Shown piece by piece: positions 13,001 through 25,930 of a stretch of 64,000 nt of DNA (position 1 is its first letter; every line of letters starts with the position of its first letter). The stretch lies in NCBI RefSeq assembly GCF_004210375.1, contig NC_134830.1:3038001-3102000 (forward strand). The letters are read 5' to 3'. This stretch comes from Tachypleus tridentatus (Eukaryota > Arthropoda > Merostomata > Xiphosura > Limulidae). The translations under genes were made by a program, and so were the position numbers. The notes below the pieces were generated by a model that searched no databases, was not told the origin of the DNA, and saw nothing but the letters and a program-made list of their open reading frames with translations.

Positions 13001-13325
13001 AAACATAAATTCTGAAACATTATGCCTGACTGATTTGCAAAACTTCTTTGTAGTACTAATGAAATTTATAATTTATTTGAAATAGTTCTTCACTAATTTA
13101 TCAATAATAACTGTTGCCTCACTTACTAACCAACTCAATGATTAACTCATTTTTGTACTATTATTTTGCTATGGACCAGAAATCTTCCAGGTGTTACATG
13201 GTTATAATGACTAACCCTTATCAAACAGACCTAGAAATGAAGATTTTATAGATGTTATAGTTTATAACATTATTATAATACATGAAGTGCTAAACTTCTC
13301 AACATTACACAGATAAACATTCATG

Positions 13326-14526
13326 GTGTTGCTGTATTTCTACTTGATGTATTATTAGCATACACTAGTGTGTTGGAGATGTTATCCACAGTGTTACCAT
13401 GTGTTTATTTGATGTATTATTAGTCTACACCAGTATGTTGAAGGTATTATCCACAGTGTTACCATGTGTTTATTTGATGTATTATTAGTCCACACTGTTG
13501 TGTTGGAGGTGTTATCCATAGTGTTACCATGTGTTTATTTGATGTATTATTAGTCTACACCAGTATGTTGAAGGTATTATCCACAGTGTTACCATGTGTT
13601 TATTTGATGTATTATTAGTCTACACCAGTATGTTGAAGGTATTATCCACAGTGTTACCATGTGTTTATTTGATGTATTATTAGTCCACACTGTTGTGTTG
13701 GAGGTATTATCCACAGTGTCAGCATGTGTTTATTTGATGTATTATTAGTCCGCACTGGTGTGTTGGAGGTGTTATCCACAGTGTTACCATGTGTTTATTT
13801 GATGTATTATTAGTCTACACCAGTATGTTGAAGGTATTATCCATAGTGTTACCATGTGTTTATTTGATGTATTATTAGACCACACTGTTGTGTTGGAGGT
13901 GTTATCCATAGTGTCAGCATGTGTTTATTTGATGTATTATTAGTCCACACTGTTGTGTTGGAGGTGTTATCCATAGTGTTACCATGTGTTTATTTGATGT
14001 ATTATTAGTCTACACCAGTATGTTGAAGGTATTATCCACGGTGTTACCATGTGTTTATTTGATGTATTATTAGTCCACACTGTTGTGTTGGAGGTATTAT
14101 CCACAGTGTTACCATGTGTTTATTTGATGTATTATTAGTCTACACCAGTATGTTGAAGGTATTATCCACAGTGTTACCATGTGTTTATTTGATGTATTAT
14201 TAGACCACACTGTTGTGTTGAAGGTATTATCCACAGTGTCAGCATGTGTTTATTTGATGTATTATTAGTCCACACTGTTGTGTTGGAGGTATTATCCACA
14301 GTGTTACCATGTGTTTATTTGATGTATTATTAGTCTACACCAGTATGTTGAAGGTATTATCCACAGTGTTACCATGTGTTTATTTGATGTATTATTAGTC
14401 CACACTGTTGTGTTGGAGGTGTTATCCATAGTGTTACCATGTGTTTATTTGATGTATTATTAGTCTACACCAGTATGTTGAAGGTATTATGCACAATGTC
14501 ATCATGTGTTTATTTGATGTATTATA
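13326..14526. repeat. Minisatellite, 65-bp unit, about 18 copies, abutting TBCK exon 1
   Basis: Units start gtgttaccatgtgtttattt at 13391, 13456 and so on every 65 bp. Two main unit types (tctacaccagtatgttgaag and tccacactgttgtgttggag) are interspersed. The last unit decays at about 14526, some 30 bp before the exon 1 acceptor, so only the polypyrimidine tract separates array from exon. Confidence 0.94.
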
Positions 14527-14563
14527 TCAAGTGTTTTTTATTTTTATTTTTTCAGTTCTTATA

Positions 14564-14756
14564 ATGAGAGAATTAGGTTCTTCAGTGCTTGGAGCTTGGA
14601 CATTCTTTGCTTCTGCTCATGGAACAGACACGTGCGGCATCAATGGTTTGCCTCTTACACCAAACTCAGTGAGAATCCTTGGAAAATTTCAGAAGTTGAA
14701 GACAGTAGACCACCCACAATTGTGTAAATATTTGGATATAATTAGAGGCAAACATG
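14564..14756 (+). CDS. TBCK: TBCK exon 1 (first coding exon), residues 1-64
   Basis: The acceptor is a T-rich tract ending in CAG at 14553-14555, and the donor after 14756 is GTAAGT. The start ATG at 14564 is preferred because the distance from it to the GAWTFF block equals that in human TBCK. The exon carries the strongly conserved CGINGLPLTPNS stretch and the RGKH block, and it ends in phase 1. Eight bases of 5' UTR (14556-14563) follow the acceptor, so an upstream non-coding exon is implied. A 65-bp minisatellite ends only about 30 bp before the acceptor. Confidence 0.93.
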
Positions 14757-16189
14757 GTAAGTTTTGTGAAATAACAAACTTAATCAACCACAAGAAGTAA
14801 CTTAAAATGTTTTTGTTATAACTTGAGCTTAAATATTTCTGGAGAGTTCATTGAAGAAACATGTTATTTGAATCCAAAAATTGTATAACAATTAGATTTG
14901 TGTATCATAGATTTAGTGTACAATATGTATCTGTACTTAGGGATGGCTACATTATTCTAGGCATAATACAAAGACGACTATCACTGACATTCATTAGTTT
15001 CTCTTCCCATCAAACCCAAAAACAAGGCAAGAAACAGGTGCTAAGATACAAAACCAGGAAGTAACCAGTCTATCAAACTTTTCATCTTTTTCCAGTTGAT
15101 ATAACTGTATAATTATTTTATCACTAATATGTGTTTAAACCTAAATTCACTGTTATGTGTCATTGTTTAGTTATAATAGCTAGCAGTTGTTTTAAAAAAT
15201 TACATTTCTAGTGTAAATGACATTATTATTACCCTTTGAAATCATTAGAAATATGGTGTTCCTTTGAAAAGCTCAGTTTGAAATGGGAGCTACCAGCAAA
15301 TAATAGATGAATGTTTGATGACTGTAACTTGTAGAATACTCAGTGCTTTGTACACTGTACAGTTGGTTCCATTAGTGTGTCAACCATTACATTATGCATG
15401 AAACATAGCAGTAAAAAAATCTGTACATATAACATTAAATTTTATTATATACATTAATAGAATATAGTAACTTTTAGTCAGGAAAAAACAGTTACAAAAC
15501 AAGTAATAACAACACTGTAAATGTAAAAATATATATGAAAGCACCAAAGATAATATAAAGAAGTATACATTCATCATGTGACCATGGCTTTCAGTACTAC
15601 AATTTAATGTTACATGGATGATTCAAGATGGTTATGAGGTTAGTCAATCTAATAACCATCTCGTACTCGTGTATTTATAGCCATATCATCCCAACATTAT
15701 TGTACATGTACTGAATGTTTTTTAACTTTTCACTGAAAGAAATTTTGAATTTTGCTTGAAATTGTTGTAAATAACAAATTAAATGATAGATGTAATTTGA
15801 GAACCATCATCTATCCAGTACAGGCCAAGTCTGTAGGCTTTTAAGGTACATTTTATTTCTTATTAGTCAGGCCAACTTTCCTTGGATATAACAGTAGTTA
15901 TGTTTTAATATTAGAAATCATGGCTTGATGTTTTATACCAATAAAGTCTATATAAACTATGGCAAATGGCCAGCAAAAACAGAAATATTTTAATATTTTT
16001 GGTGTTTTGTTGACAGTGACACATTTATTAACAAAACTAGTTATATAATTCAATAATTGCTTCTGTTCCAGCTTTTTGTATGTTAAGCCTACATCTAACA
16101 ATTTTCTGCTCAAACTATGAGACAGTGTGTAGTTGTTTATAAATGTTTCATATTCTTGCTTAAGGTACTTTAACATATGTAGAAATTAA
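14757..16189. other. TBCK: TBCK intron 1, left part, nothing recognised
   Basis: AT-rich intronic sequence. The frame at 15898-16176 (minus) has no recognisable domain. Confidence 0.4.
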
Positions 16190-18285
16190 TAGGGTCATTC
16201 CATGTCAAATCATCCAGATTTTGGAAAATTTTCCAGGTGACCCCCTCATAATGCCTTGAAAAAATTCACATGCTCATCTACCCATATAATGACAAATATT
16301 AGATCAATATCTCTAATACTTTCTGATTTACAGCCCTGTAATATTTTAATTAATTTTTTGTTATTTTTGGCAAATTCATTTTCAGGCAAATTTGGCTGCT
16401 TAAAGCTACAAGAGTAATGGTGGTAGAAGGCTGAAATTTGCTACACTGACTGAATTAATCTCACAGAATTCAAACATGGTCTCAAACCAAGTTTATCTCT
16501 CTTAGGATTTGTATAGTGAGGCAGTAAAATCACTTGAAAACCCAAAATCGTAAAAAACATTGGTTTATTTAATAAGCTATAGCTCTAAGACTTAATATGA
16601 TACAAAGCTGAATGTTGGTTTCTAATTTCCTATAACATATAAGTTGATAAATCAGCAATTGTTGTAGTTAAAAGTATGTCAGATCTCCTGTAAAAGAATG
16701 TAGCTGCATGCAACTTTTTATGATTTAGCTAAAAATCGCTCTACTTCAGGCCACAGTTTGACCATGTCACCAGTTATTCAGCCTTTTCAGATTTTTACCA
16801 TATATTTTTACATCTCTGAATATGATCTACAAAAAAAATCAGGATGGTGTTCAACCTACTTTTTGAGTTATAATTTTTGAAAGTATCCTCTGACCATACG
16901 TTGTTTACTTGAAAAAAAATCCTTCAATTCAGGTGTGTTACTGTGTGCAAATATATCCATACAAATTTGAAATAATTTATGAATCCGATTGAAATATTCT
17001 AATCAGCCTTTACCATATATTCTTACATCTGTGAACATGATCTTCAAAAAAATCAAGGTTGTGAAAAATAATAAATTAACATAAAATAAAATAATTGATT
17101 TATATGAATTACATATTTGTAAAAAACATAGGTTGTTTGGGAATGTTGAGATGTTATATCTACAGTCAGTGTAGGAAACCATGGTCCTCTTGATTGCTTC
17201 AGAATTTTAAAAATCTTCCAATTCTATGCTACCATTTTGAAGATCATCAGTTGTCTGCTGAATGAAGATCATCAGTTTTCCGCTGAATGAAGATCATCAG
17301 TTTTCCGCTGAATGAAGATCATCAGTTTTCCGCTGAATGAAGATCATCAGTTTTCCGCTGAATGAATATCATCAGTTTTCCGCTGAATGAATATCATCAG
17401 TTTTCCGCTGAATGAAGATCATCAGTTTTCCGCTGAATGAAGATCATCAGTTTTCCGCTGAATGAAGATCATCAGTTGTCTGCTGAATGAAGATCATCAG
17501 TTGTCCGCTGAATGAAGATCATCAGTTGTCCGCTGAATGAAGATCACCAGTTGTCCGCTGAATGAAGATCATCAGTTGTCTGCTGAATGGCATTTTTTGC
17601 CACCAGTCATGGGAAAAGTCCATGCGATGGAGTTGAGAGAACAGTGAAGAGGCTGGTGGCTCATGCAAGCCTTCAATTGCCTATAAATAATCAAATTTTA
17701 AGTTTTTCTGATATGCACCATTGGGAAAGGACCACAATCAGGGCATTCAGTTCTTTCTTGTCAATCAGGAATCAGTCCTACAGAATTGTGTAAAGTTTGA
17801 TCTACTTGAGCACTATGAAAAACACAAAACTGTGGCAGGTATTAGGTCACATCATAGCTTTATTCTACCAACACATTCTATATGAGAAGGTTATCAGATG
17901 ATGATGTGTACACAGTTGTAACTGTTGGTAGTAGCAGTGAAAGTGATGCTGCAGCAGCTCAAATAGGGTCTGATGATAGCAATGACAATTATCATCCACA
18001 GAAATATGTGGCATGCATATACGATCATGAATGGTATATGGGAAACATAAAAGATAGATCAGATGAACATTCCGATGTGTCGGTGTCATATATGAAGAAA
18101 TCAAGAAATGAACTGTTCTCATGGCCTGCAAGGTCACGTAAAGATGAAAGCTGAATTCCTTTCCAACATATTCTTTGTCTGATAAGTGCATCTACCATGC
18201 AAGGCAGTAGTGTTCATCACTATGTTCTAAGTCAAAGTGATCTCAACATAATCAGACCCAAATTTCAGAACTTTATTCAAGCTGT
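16190..18285 (+). pseudogene. Relic of a transposon-derived coding sequence with an internal minisatellite
   Basis: From 17190 a broken frame reads NFKNLPILCYHFEDHQLSAE, then WHFFATSHGKSPCDG and RTVKRLVAHASLQLPINNQI, then after frame changes KYVACIYDHEWYMGNI and FQHILCLISASTMQGSSVHH up to about 18285. The ATSHGKxxCDGxxxTVKR pattern is one I recall from repeated uncharacterised proteins of arthropods and cnidarians, probably encoded by a mobile element. The upstream stretch from 16190 (gggtcattccatgtcaaatc) looks like the same dispersed repeat. A 25-bp array (17228-17585) breaks the frame between the E of LSAE and WHFF. The element lies in TBCK intron 1. Confidence 0.6.
17228..17585. repeat. 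Minisatellite, 25-bp unit, about 14 copies, inside a transposon relic
   Basis: Unit gaagatcatcag + ttttccgctgaat or ttgtctgctgaat. The coding sequence to the left ends HFEDHQLSAE and to the right resumes WHFFATSHG. One unit encodes EDHQLSAE, so the array is a tandem expansion of 25 bases of the element itself. Since 25 is not divisible by 3, it shifts the frame. Confidence 0.92.
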
Positions 18286-18599
18286 CTGAACAAAGCAATG
18301 TGATGATATGACATGGAATGATCCAGTAATGTAACTATTGTTGGCATATTCATCAAATACAGGAGTGTGAAATTTGGTAAACCATCTAAATGGAGTGTAA
18401 TAATTCATTTGATTAGTGTGTTTTTGTTTGATGAGTTTGTTTTGATTAGTATTTAACACTCAAAGAATGCAAGGTCCAGACCACAGAATGATATTTAAAA
18501 TATTTAATTACAAGCTCTAAGAAGTTACCTCAACAAATATTCTCATATAGGCTTATAATTTAACAGTAGTTTAAAACATTTGACTTAACTAAAAACTCT

Positions 18600-20192
18600 A
18601 AAAAACATGCAACTTATTTTACATTAAAATAGATAGTTATTATCCATTGTTAATTACATAAACACCTGACTTGTTTTACATTAAAATAGATAGTTGTTAT
18701 CCATTATTAAAAACGTGACTTGTTTTATATTAAAACAGATAGTTGTTATCTATTGTTCGGAACATGCAACTTGTTTTACATTAAAATAGATAATTGTTAT
18801 CCATTATTAGAAACACATGGCATGTTTTACATTGAAATAGATAGTTCTCATTCATTGTTATTTATAGAAACACATGACTTGTTTTCCATTAGAATAGACA
18901 GATGGTATCCATTGTTATTTAAAGAAACACGACTTGTTTTACATTAGAATGGACAGTTGGTATCCATTGTTATTTATAGAAACGTATGACTTGTTTTCCA
19001 TTAGAATGGACAGTTGGTATCCATTGTTATTTATAGAAACACATGACTTGTTTTCCATTAGAATAGACAGTTGGTATCCATTGTTATTTATAGAAACACA
19101 TGACTTGTTTTCCATTAGAATGGACAGTTGGTATCCATTGTTATTTATAGAAACATATGACTTGTTTTCCATTAGAATGGACAGTTGGTATCCATTGTTA
19201 TTTATAGAAACGTATGACTTGTTTTCCATTAGAATGGACAGTTGGTATCCATTGTTATTTATAGAAACACGCGACTTGTTTTCCATTAGAATGGACAGTT
19301 GGTATCCATTGTTATTTATAGAAACACGCGACTTGTTTTCCATTAGAATGGACAGTTGGTATCCATTGTTATTTATAGAAACACACGACTTGTTTTCCAT
19401 TAGAATGGACAGTTGGTATCCATTGTTATTTATAGAAACATGCGACTTGTTTTCCATTAGAATGGACAGTTGGTATCCATTGTTATTTATAGAAACATGC
19501 GACTTGTTTTCCATTAGAATGGACAGTTGGTATCCATTGTTATTTATAGAAACACATGACTTGTTTTCCATTAGAATGGACAGTTGGTATCCATTGTTAT
19601 TTATAGAAACACGCGACTTGTTTTCCATTAGAATGGACAGTTGGTATCCATTGTTATTTATAGAAACATTGTTTTCCATTAGAATGGACAGTTGGTATCC
19701 ATTGTTATTTATAGAAACATGCATTAGAATGGACAGTTGCTATCCATTGTTATTTATAGAAACATGCGACTTGTTTTCCATTAGAATGGACAGTTGGTAT
19801 CCATTGTTATTTATAGAAACACATGACTTGTTTTCCATTAGAATGGACAGTTGGTATCCATTGTTATTTATAGAAACACGTGACTTGTTTTCCATTAGAA
19901 TGGACAGTTGGTATCCATTGTTATTTATAGAAACACATGACTTGTTTTCCATTAGAATGGACAGTTGGTATCCATTGTTATTTATAGAAACACATGACTT
20001 GTTTTCTATTAGAATAGACAGTTGGTATCCATTGTTATTTATAGAAACACACGACTCGTTTTCCATTAGAATAGACAGTTGGTATCCATTGTTATTTATA
20101 GAAACACACAACTTGTTTTCCATTAGAATAGACAGTTGGTATCCATTGTTATTTATAGAAACACATGATTTGTTTTACATTGAAATATATAA
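18600..20192. repeat. Minisatellite, 57-bp unit, about 28 copies
   Basis: Unit acacatgacttgttttccat + tagaatggacagttggtatc + cattgttatttatagaa. The left 350 bp is more diverged and varies in length. The central part (18940-20160) is nearly uniform with two short units near 19670-19735. The frame stays open for 420 codons because 57 is 19 codons. The array lies in TBCK intron 1 and ends about 50 bp before exon 2. Confidence 0.95.
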
Positions 20193-20241
20193 TTAACAAA
20201 GTTTTGGTTTCACAGCAGTCTTTAATTCTTTTCTTCATCAG

Positions 20242-20314
20242 AACGACTGATGGTGGTAAGTGAACACTACAAGAACAATATCCAGGAGAAAATTGTCACA
20301 AGTGGTTCTCTCTG
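20242..20314 (+). CDS. TBCK: TBCK exon 2, residues 65-88
   Basis: Acceptor CATCAG ends at 20241 and donor GTAATG begins at 20315. Joined to exon 1 it reads ERLMVVSEHY and onward, matching the vertebrate segment ERLVVVAEHC of the kinase N-lobe. Intron 1 in front is 5.5 kb and holds a transposon relic and two minisatellites. The 57-bp array ends about 50 bp before this acceptor. Confidence 0.88.
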
Positions 20315-20524
20315 GTAATGAATTGTTTTTAGATACACAGTATTTAGAAACCTATGCTAATCTATCACTTTATTAAATATTTGGATATTTGTTTTAAAAA
20401 CTAGCTATATAAGTAAAAACTTTTTATGGATAGTTCATTGAATTTTAAACTATAAAAATTATGCAACGTATGTGAATGGTTCTTTTTGTATGATTAACAG
20501 TAAAACAAAATTGTAAGAAACTGA

Positions 20525-21065
20525 GTATTAGATTAAATGTCAAACAACTGAGTGTACATGAGTATTAGATTAAATGTTAAACAACTGAGTATGCATGGGT
20601 ATTAGATTACATGTTAAACAACTGAGTGTGCATGGGTATTAGATTAAATGTTAAACAACTGAGTGTGCATGGGTATTAGATTAAATGTTAAACAACTGGT
20701 TGTGCATGGGTATTAGATTAAATGTTAAACAACTAGGTGTGCATGGATAGTAGATCAATTGTTAAACAACTGAGTGTGCATGGGTATTAGATGAAACGTT
20801 AAACAACTGACTGTGCATGGGTATTAGATGAAACGTTAAACAACTGACTGTGCATGGGTATTAGATGAAACGTTAAACAACTGAGTGTGCATGGGTATTA
20901 GATTAAATGTTAAACAACTGAGTGTGCATGGGTATTAGATTAAATGTTAAACAACTGAGTGTGCATGGGTATTAGATTAAATGTTAAACAACTGAGTGTG
21001 CATGAGTATTAGATTAAATGTTAAACAACTGAGTGTGCATGGGTATTAGATTAAATGTTAAACAG
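20525..21065. repeat. Minisatellite, 37-bp unit, about 15 copies
   Basis: Unit gtgtgcatgggtattagatt + aaatgttaaacaactga in TBCK intron 2, ending about 50 bp before the exon 3 acceptor. Three units near 20780-20880 carry gatgaaacgtt instead of gattaaatgtt, a local block of shared variants. Confidence 0.94.
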
Positions 21066-21117
21066 GTCTCAGCACTGATGTGTTCTTTTTCAAAACTTTT
21101 AATTTTTTATGTTATAG

Positions 21118-21232
21118 TATCCAAGATATAGTTCAGTTTGCCTTTGATGCTTTACTTGCTTTGGAGTACATCCACCGTCTTGGAATAGTGCATCGTTGCT
21201 TGTGTCCTCAGAATTTTTTGATTGATAATCAG
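21118..21232 (+). CDS. TBCK: TBCK exon 3, residues 89-127 (catalytic-loop equivalent)
   Basis: Acceptor TTATAG ends at 21117 and donor GTAAGG begins at 21233. It encodes the helix and catalytic-loop region ending GIVHRCLCPQNFLIDNQ. The loop aspartate of HRD is replaced by Cys116 (alanine in human TBCK), while the metal-binding Asn121 is kept. This supports a pseudokinase. A 37-bp array ends about 50 bp upstream of the acceptor. Confidence 0.95.
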
Positions 21233-21964
21233 GTAAGGTTCCACAAATAAATTATTATATCTTGTTAATGTTTCATGCAAAATGTGTTTGAAACATTGCA
21301 GGTTTTGTGATGATTGAAAATTAAAACTGCTCCAGATTTTAATCTCGTTCTGTTAACGTAAGATTAGTAAAGCACACTCGCTTAGAAGGTAAATACAATG
21401 TGTTTATATATTAGTGAGTTAAAAATTTAGTGTTCAAAAGCCTATAAAACTTCATCCTGGTAGTAAACCATTCTAGGATTTTGTTATGATGAATGGAAGG
21501 TTTGTTGATTAGCCTTTAGTTGAAATAAAATCTACTGATGACGACATAAACTTGTCAAAATTCTATACATTTCAAGTAATGGTTTCTTTATTGGCCATTC
21601 AAGTCATCACCAAACCTTTATTAAACTGTACTATGTTTATAAGTAAACATTTATAGTTTTCTTTGATACGTGTAATCAAATACAGTAATGTAAGTAACGA
21701 GCCCATGATAATTTTTTTTTGGGGGGAGGGGGTTAACACTGCTTGGGAAGTCATTCCACAAACACTAACAAAACAAATACCTTGTTTTTATTTCTCTGGA
21801 CAGTTTGCCTTATCAAACTGATGGTTGAGAGTACATGTGTGTGATATATGTATGTAATTCATTATGTACATAGTACAGTGTAGAAAACAGAGATTTGAAA
21901 ATAGTGTAATAACAAGTTTTTATTTTGTGAGGTATGAAATTGATAAAATGTACATTTAATTTGA

Positions 21965-24045
21965 GACCAGGCTACTTTGATCTATAACTGTTAGTGTCAC
22001 TGTCTTTAGGCTACTCTGATCTGTAACTGTTAGTGTCACTGTCTTTAGGCTACTCTGATCTGTAACTGTTAGTGTCATTGTCTTTAGGCTACTTTGATCT
22101 GTAACTGTTAGTGTCACTGTCTTTAGGCTACTCTGATCTATAACTGTTAGTGTCACTGTCTTTAGGCTACTCCGATCTGTAACTGTTAGTGTTACTGTCT
22201 TTAGGCTACTCTGATCTGTAACTGTTAGTGTTACTGTCTTTAGGCTACTCTGATCTGTAACTGTTAGTGTCACTGTCTTTAGGCTACTCTGATCTGTAAC
22301 TGTTAGTGTCACTGTCTTTAGGCTACTCTGATCTGTAACTGTTAGTGTCACTGTCTTTAGGCTACTCTGATCTGTAACTGTTAGTGTCACTGTCTTTAGG
22401 CTACTCTGATCTGTAACTGTTAGTGTCACTGTCTTTAGGCTACTCTGATCTATAACTGTTAGTGTCACTGTCTTTAGGCTACTCTGATCTACTGTCTTTA
22501 GGCTACTCTGATCTACTTTGATCTATAACTGTTAGTGTCACTGTCTTTAGGCTACTGATCTATAACTGTTAGTGTCACTGTCTTTAGGCTACTCTATAAC
22601 TGTTAGTCTGTCTTTAGGCTACTCTGATCTGTTAGTGTCTGTAACTGTTAGTGTCACTGTCTTTACTGTCTTTAGGCTACTCTGATCTATAACTGTTAGT
22701 GTCACTGTCTTTAGGCTACTCTGATCTGTCTTTAGGCTAACTGTTAGTGTCACTGTCTTTAGGCTACTACTTTGATCTATAACTGTTAGTGTCACTGTCT
22801 TTAGGCTGATCTATAACTGTTAGTGTCACTGTCTTTAGGCTACTTGTCTTTAGGCTACTTTGATCTGTCTTTATAACTGTTAGTGTCCTATAACTGTTAG
22901 TGTCACTGTCTTTAGGCTACTCTGATCTGTAACTGTTAGTGTCACTGTCTTTAGGCTACTCTGATCTGTAACTGTTAGTGTCACTGTCTTTAGGCTACTC
23001 TGATCTGTAACTGTTAGTGTCACTGTCTTTAGGCTACTCTGATCTATAACTGTTAGTGTCACTGTCTTTAGGCTACTCTGATCTATAACTGTTAGTGTCA
23101 CTGTCTTTAGGCTACTCTGATCTATAACTGTTAGTGTTACTGTCTTTAGGCTACTCTGATCTATAACTGTTAGTGTTACTGTCTTTAGGCTACTCTGATC
23201 TGTAACTGTTAGTGTCACTGTCTTTAGGCTACTCTGATCTGTAACTGTTAGTGTCACTGTCTTTAGGCTACTCTGATCTAACTGTTAGTGTCAGTGTCTG
23301 TCTGTCTTTAGGCTACTCTGATCTGTAACTGTTAGTGTCACTGTCTTTACTGTCTTTAGGCTACTGTTAGTGTCTGATCTGATAACTGTTAGTGTCACTG
23401 TCTTTAGGCTACTTTGATCTTAACTGTTAGTGCTACTCTGATCTATAACTGTTAGTGTCTGTAACTGTTAGTGTCACTACTGATCTGTAACTGTTAGTGT
23501 CTTTAGGCTACTCTGATCTGTAACTGTTAGGCTACTCTGTCTGTAACTGTCTTTAGGCTACTCTGATCTATAACTGTTAGTGTCACTGTCTTTAGGCTAC
23601 TCTGATCTATAACTGTTAGTGTCACTGTCTTTATCTATAACTGTTAGTGTACTGTCTTTAGACTCTGATCTAAACTGTTAGTGTCACTGTTTTTAGGCTA
23701 CTCTGATCTGTAACTGTTAGTGTCAGTGTCTTTAGGCTACTCTGATCTATAACTGTTAGTGTTACTGTTTTTAGGCTACTCTGATCTGTAACTGTTAGTG
23801 TTACTGTCTTTAGGCTACTCTGATCTATAACTGTTAGTGTCACTGTCTTTAGACTACTCTGATCTATAACTGTTAGTGTCACTGTCTTTAGGCTACTCTG
23901 ATCTGTAACTGTTGGTGTCACTGTCTTTAGGCTACTCTGATCTGTAACTGTTTGTGTCACTGTCTTTAGGCTACTCTGATCTGTAACTGGTAGTGTCAGT
24001 GTCTTTAGGCTACTTTGATCTATAACTGTTAGTGTCACTGTCTTT
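21965..24045. repeat. Minisatellite, 39-bp unit, about 50 copies with two scrambled blocks
   Basis: Unit aggctactctgatctgtaac + tgttagtgtcactgtcttt in TBCK intron 3. Three regular blocks (21965-22484, 22880-23270, 23670-24045) are separated by two irregular blocks (about 22485-22880 and 23275-23665) in which pieces of the unit are joined out of register. Confidence 0.94.
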
Positions 24046-24597
24046 AATATTTTTTATTTAATTACTTTTGCAAGAGAAATAAAGCAACTGAATTTTGTTA
24101 AATCTATTGTGTTGTAACATGATTAACAACATATATCTTGTAACTTGTGTTAATTAACATAAGTATATTGACATACATCAGATAGCACCAAATAGATTGT
24201 TTTAAGTTATTTAATGTGCAATGTATTATGTCTTTTTTATGATTTTATGTTATTTGAATATGGAAATACATTATATTAATAAAAAATAAGTTGTCAAACA
24301 ATGACTTGTAAGCATAATAAATGGTTTATTTTTAGGAGAACAGAACTACAGAAAGGCAGTTTTATGTTCCCTCAAAAAATAAATAATTTATTATGCTTGT
24401 AAATTGTTGTTTGCCACTTTATGATGGCTTTATGGCATCTTGTGATAAACTAAAAAAAAAGAATAATATAATAGTTGTTTAAACTGTAACCAGTATTATT
24501 TACTAAAACCTATTTAATAGAACTATAAAACATTATTCTGTTAATATTAGACACTACTGTAAATAATATTCAATTATTAAAAATGTGTTTTTCTTAG

Positions 24598-24671
24598 GGT
24601 CACATCAAATTATCTAACTATGGACTGTATTATATGACAGAAAATGGCACATGTGTTCCTTTTCCTATTGG
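24598..24671 (+). CDS. TBCK: TBCK exon 4, residues 128-152 (DFG-equivalent segment)
   Basis: Acceptor TTCTTAG ends at 24597 and donor GTAACT begins at 24672. It reads GHIKLSNYGLYYM and then a segment ending VPFPIG, matching human GHIKLAKFGLYHM...DFPIG. The DFG aspartate is absent, here Asn134. It ends in phase 2, with the split glycine completed by exon 5. Confidence 0.95.
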
Positions 24672-25314
24672 GTAACTAAATTTTCATGTAATAAAGTTTA
24701 CAGTATAATTATTCTTGCAGTTGGTAGTTTTATTTTTTATGCAATATAAAGTAATTAACTCTTCTTAAACGTGATTTCAAACAGATAATGTCGTTGATAG
24801 TTTGTTAATTGCCAGATTAATTATTTGTCATTAAATAGAAGCATTGTCAGTGAACATCAAAACATCTTAACATCTCTGATTGAATTATGAAAACTTATAA
24901 ATGAATGGAACAACTTAATGTAATGATAAAGGAAGGCAGCAGTAGTAGAGATGACAAAAATGATTGAAAGTTAAGTGAAATGAAGATGTGATAAGTAATC
25001 AGAAGTATTAATTATAATTGACAGAAGTATGAGTCATCCAACAAGTTGAACATATTGTGTGTGCTACTGTATATGGCACAGTGACTCTCTTGAACCTTGT
25101 ATTACCAGAAAAATCAAATATTAATTTGAATGATAAATTTTGTATAAGAAGTTGGCACACAGAATCATTTACAAAAATTAAAATGGTTTTAAAAGGAGTA
25201 TAAAACTTGAGTGTTTTCAAATAGTTTACTGTTCTTTTCCTCAATAAGAATAGTGAACTGTTTGAAAACATTTGAGTTTTGATCTCATTTGAAAATCAGT
25301 TAAATTATACATGG
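24672..25314. other. TBCK: TBCK intron 4, left part, nothing recognised
   Basis: AT-rich, no exon signal. A short imperfect inverted pair (ttgaaaacattt / gtgttttcaaat) occurs near 25210-25275. Confidence 0.35.
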
Positions 25315-25930
25315 AGAATATAAAGTATGTAAACACAGTGGCTTTACAAAACTGTTGATGCATGCTGTTTATGTAGCTGCCATTAATAATATATATTGTT
25401 CTTTAGACTAGGACTATGTAATATAAAGTATGTAAACACAGTGGCTATACAAAACTGTTGATGCATGCTGTTTATGTAGCTGCCATTAATAATATATATT
25501 GTTCTTTAGACTAGGACTATGTAATATAAAGTATGTAAACACAGTGGCTATACAAAACTCTTTATGCATGCTGTTTATGTAGCTGCCATTAATAATATAT
25601 ATTGTTCTTTAGACTAGGACTATGTAATATAAAGTATGTAAACACAGTGGCTATACAAAACTCTTTATGCATGCTGTTTATGTAGCTGCCATTAATAATA
25701 TATATTGTTCTTTAGACTAGGACTATGTAATATAAAGTATGTAAACACAGTGGCTATACAAAACTGTTGATGCATGCTGTTTATGTAGCTGCCATTAATA
25801 ATATATATTGTTCTTTAGACTAGGACTATGTAATATAAAGTATGTAAACACAGTGGCTATACAAAACTGTTGATGCATGCTGTTTATGTAGCTGCCATTA
25901 ATAATATATATTGTTCTTTAGACTAGGACT
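25315..25930. repeat. Minisatellite, 103-bp unit, 6 copies
   Basis: Unit holding gtaatataaagtatgtaaac, gcatgctgtttatgtagctg and attgttctttagactaggac, with copies 103 bp apart (for example ctttagactagg at 25401 and 25504). It runs without a gap into the 69-bp array and shares its attgttctttag..aggacta segment. Confidence 0.94.

Noticed and set aside
18934..20196. 420-codon frame of 19-residue repeats
   Set aside because: Same arithmetic effect from a 57-bp unit; the minus strand is open too. It lies within TBCK intron 1.
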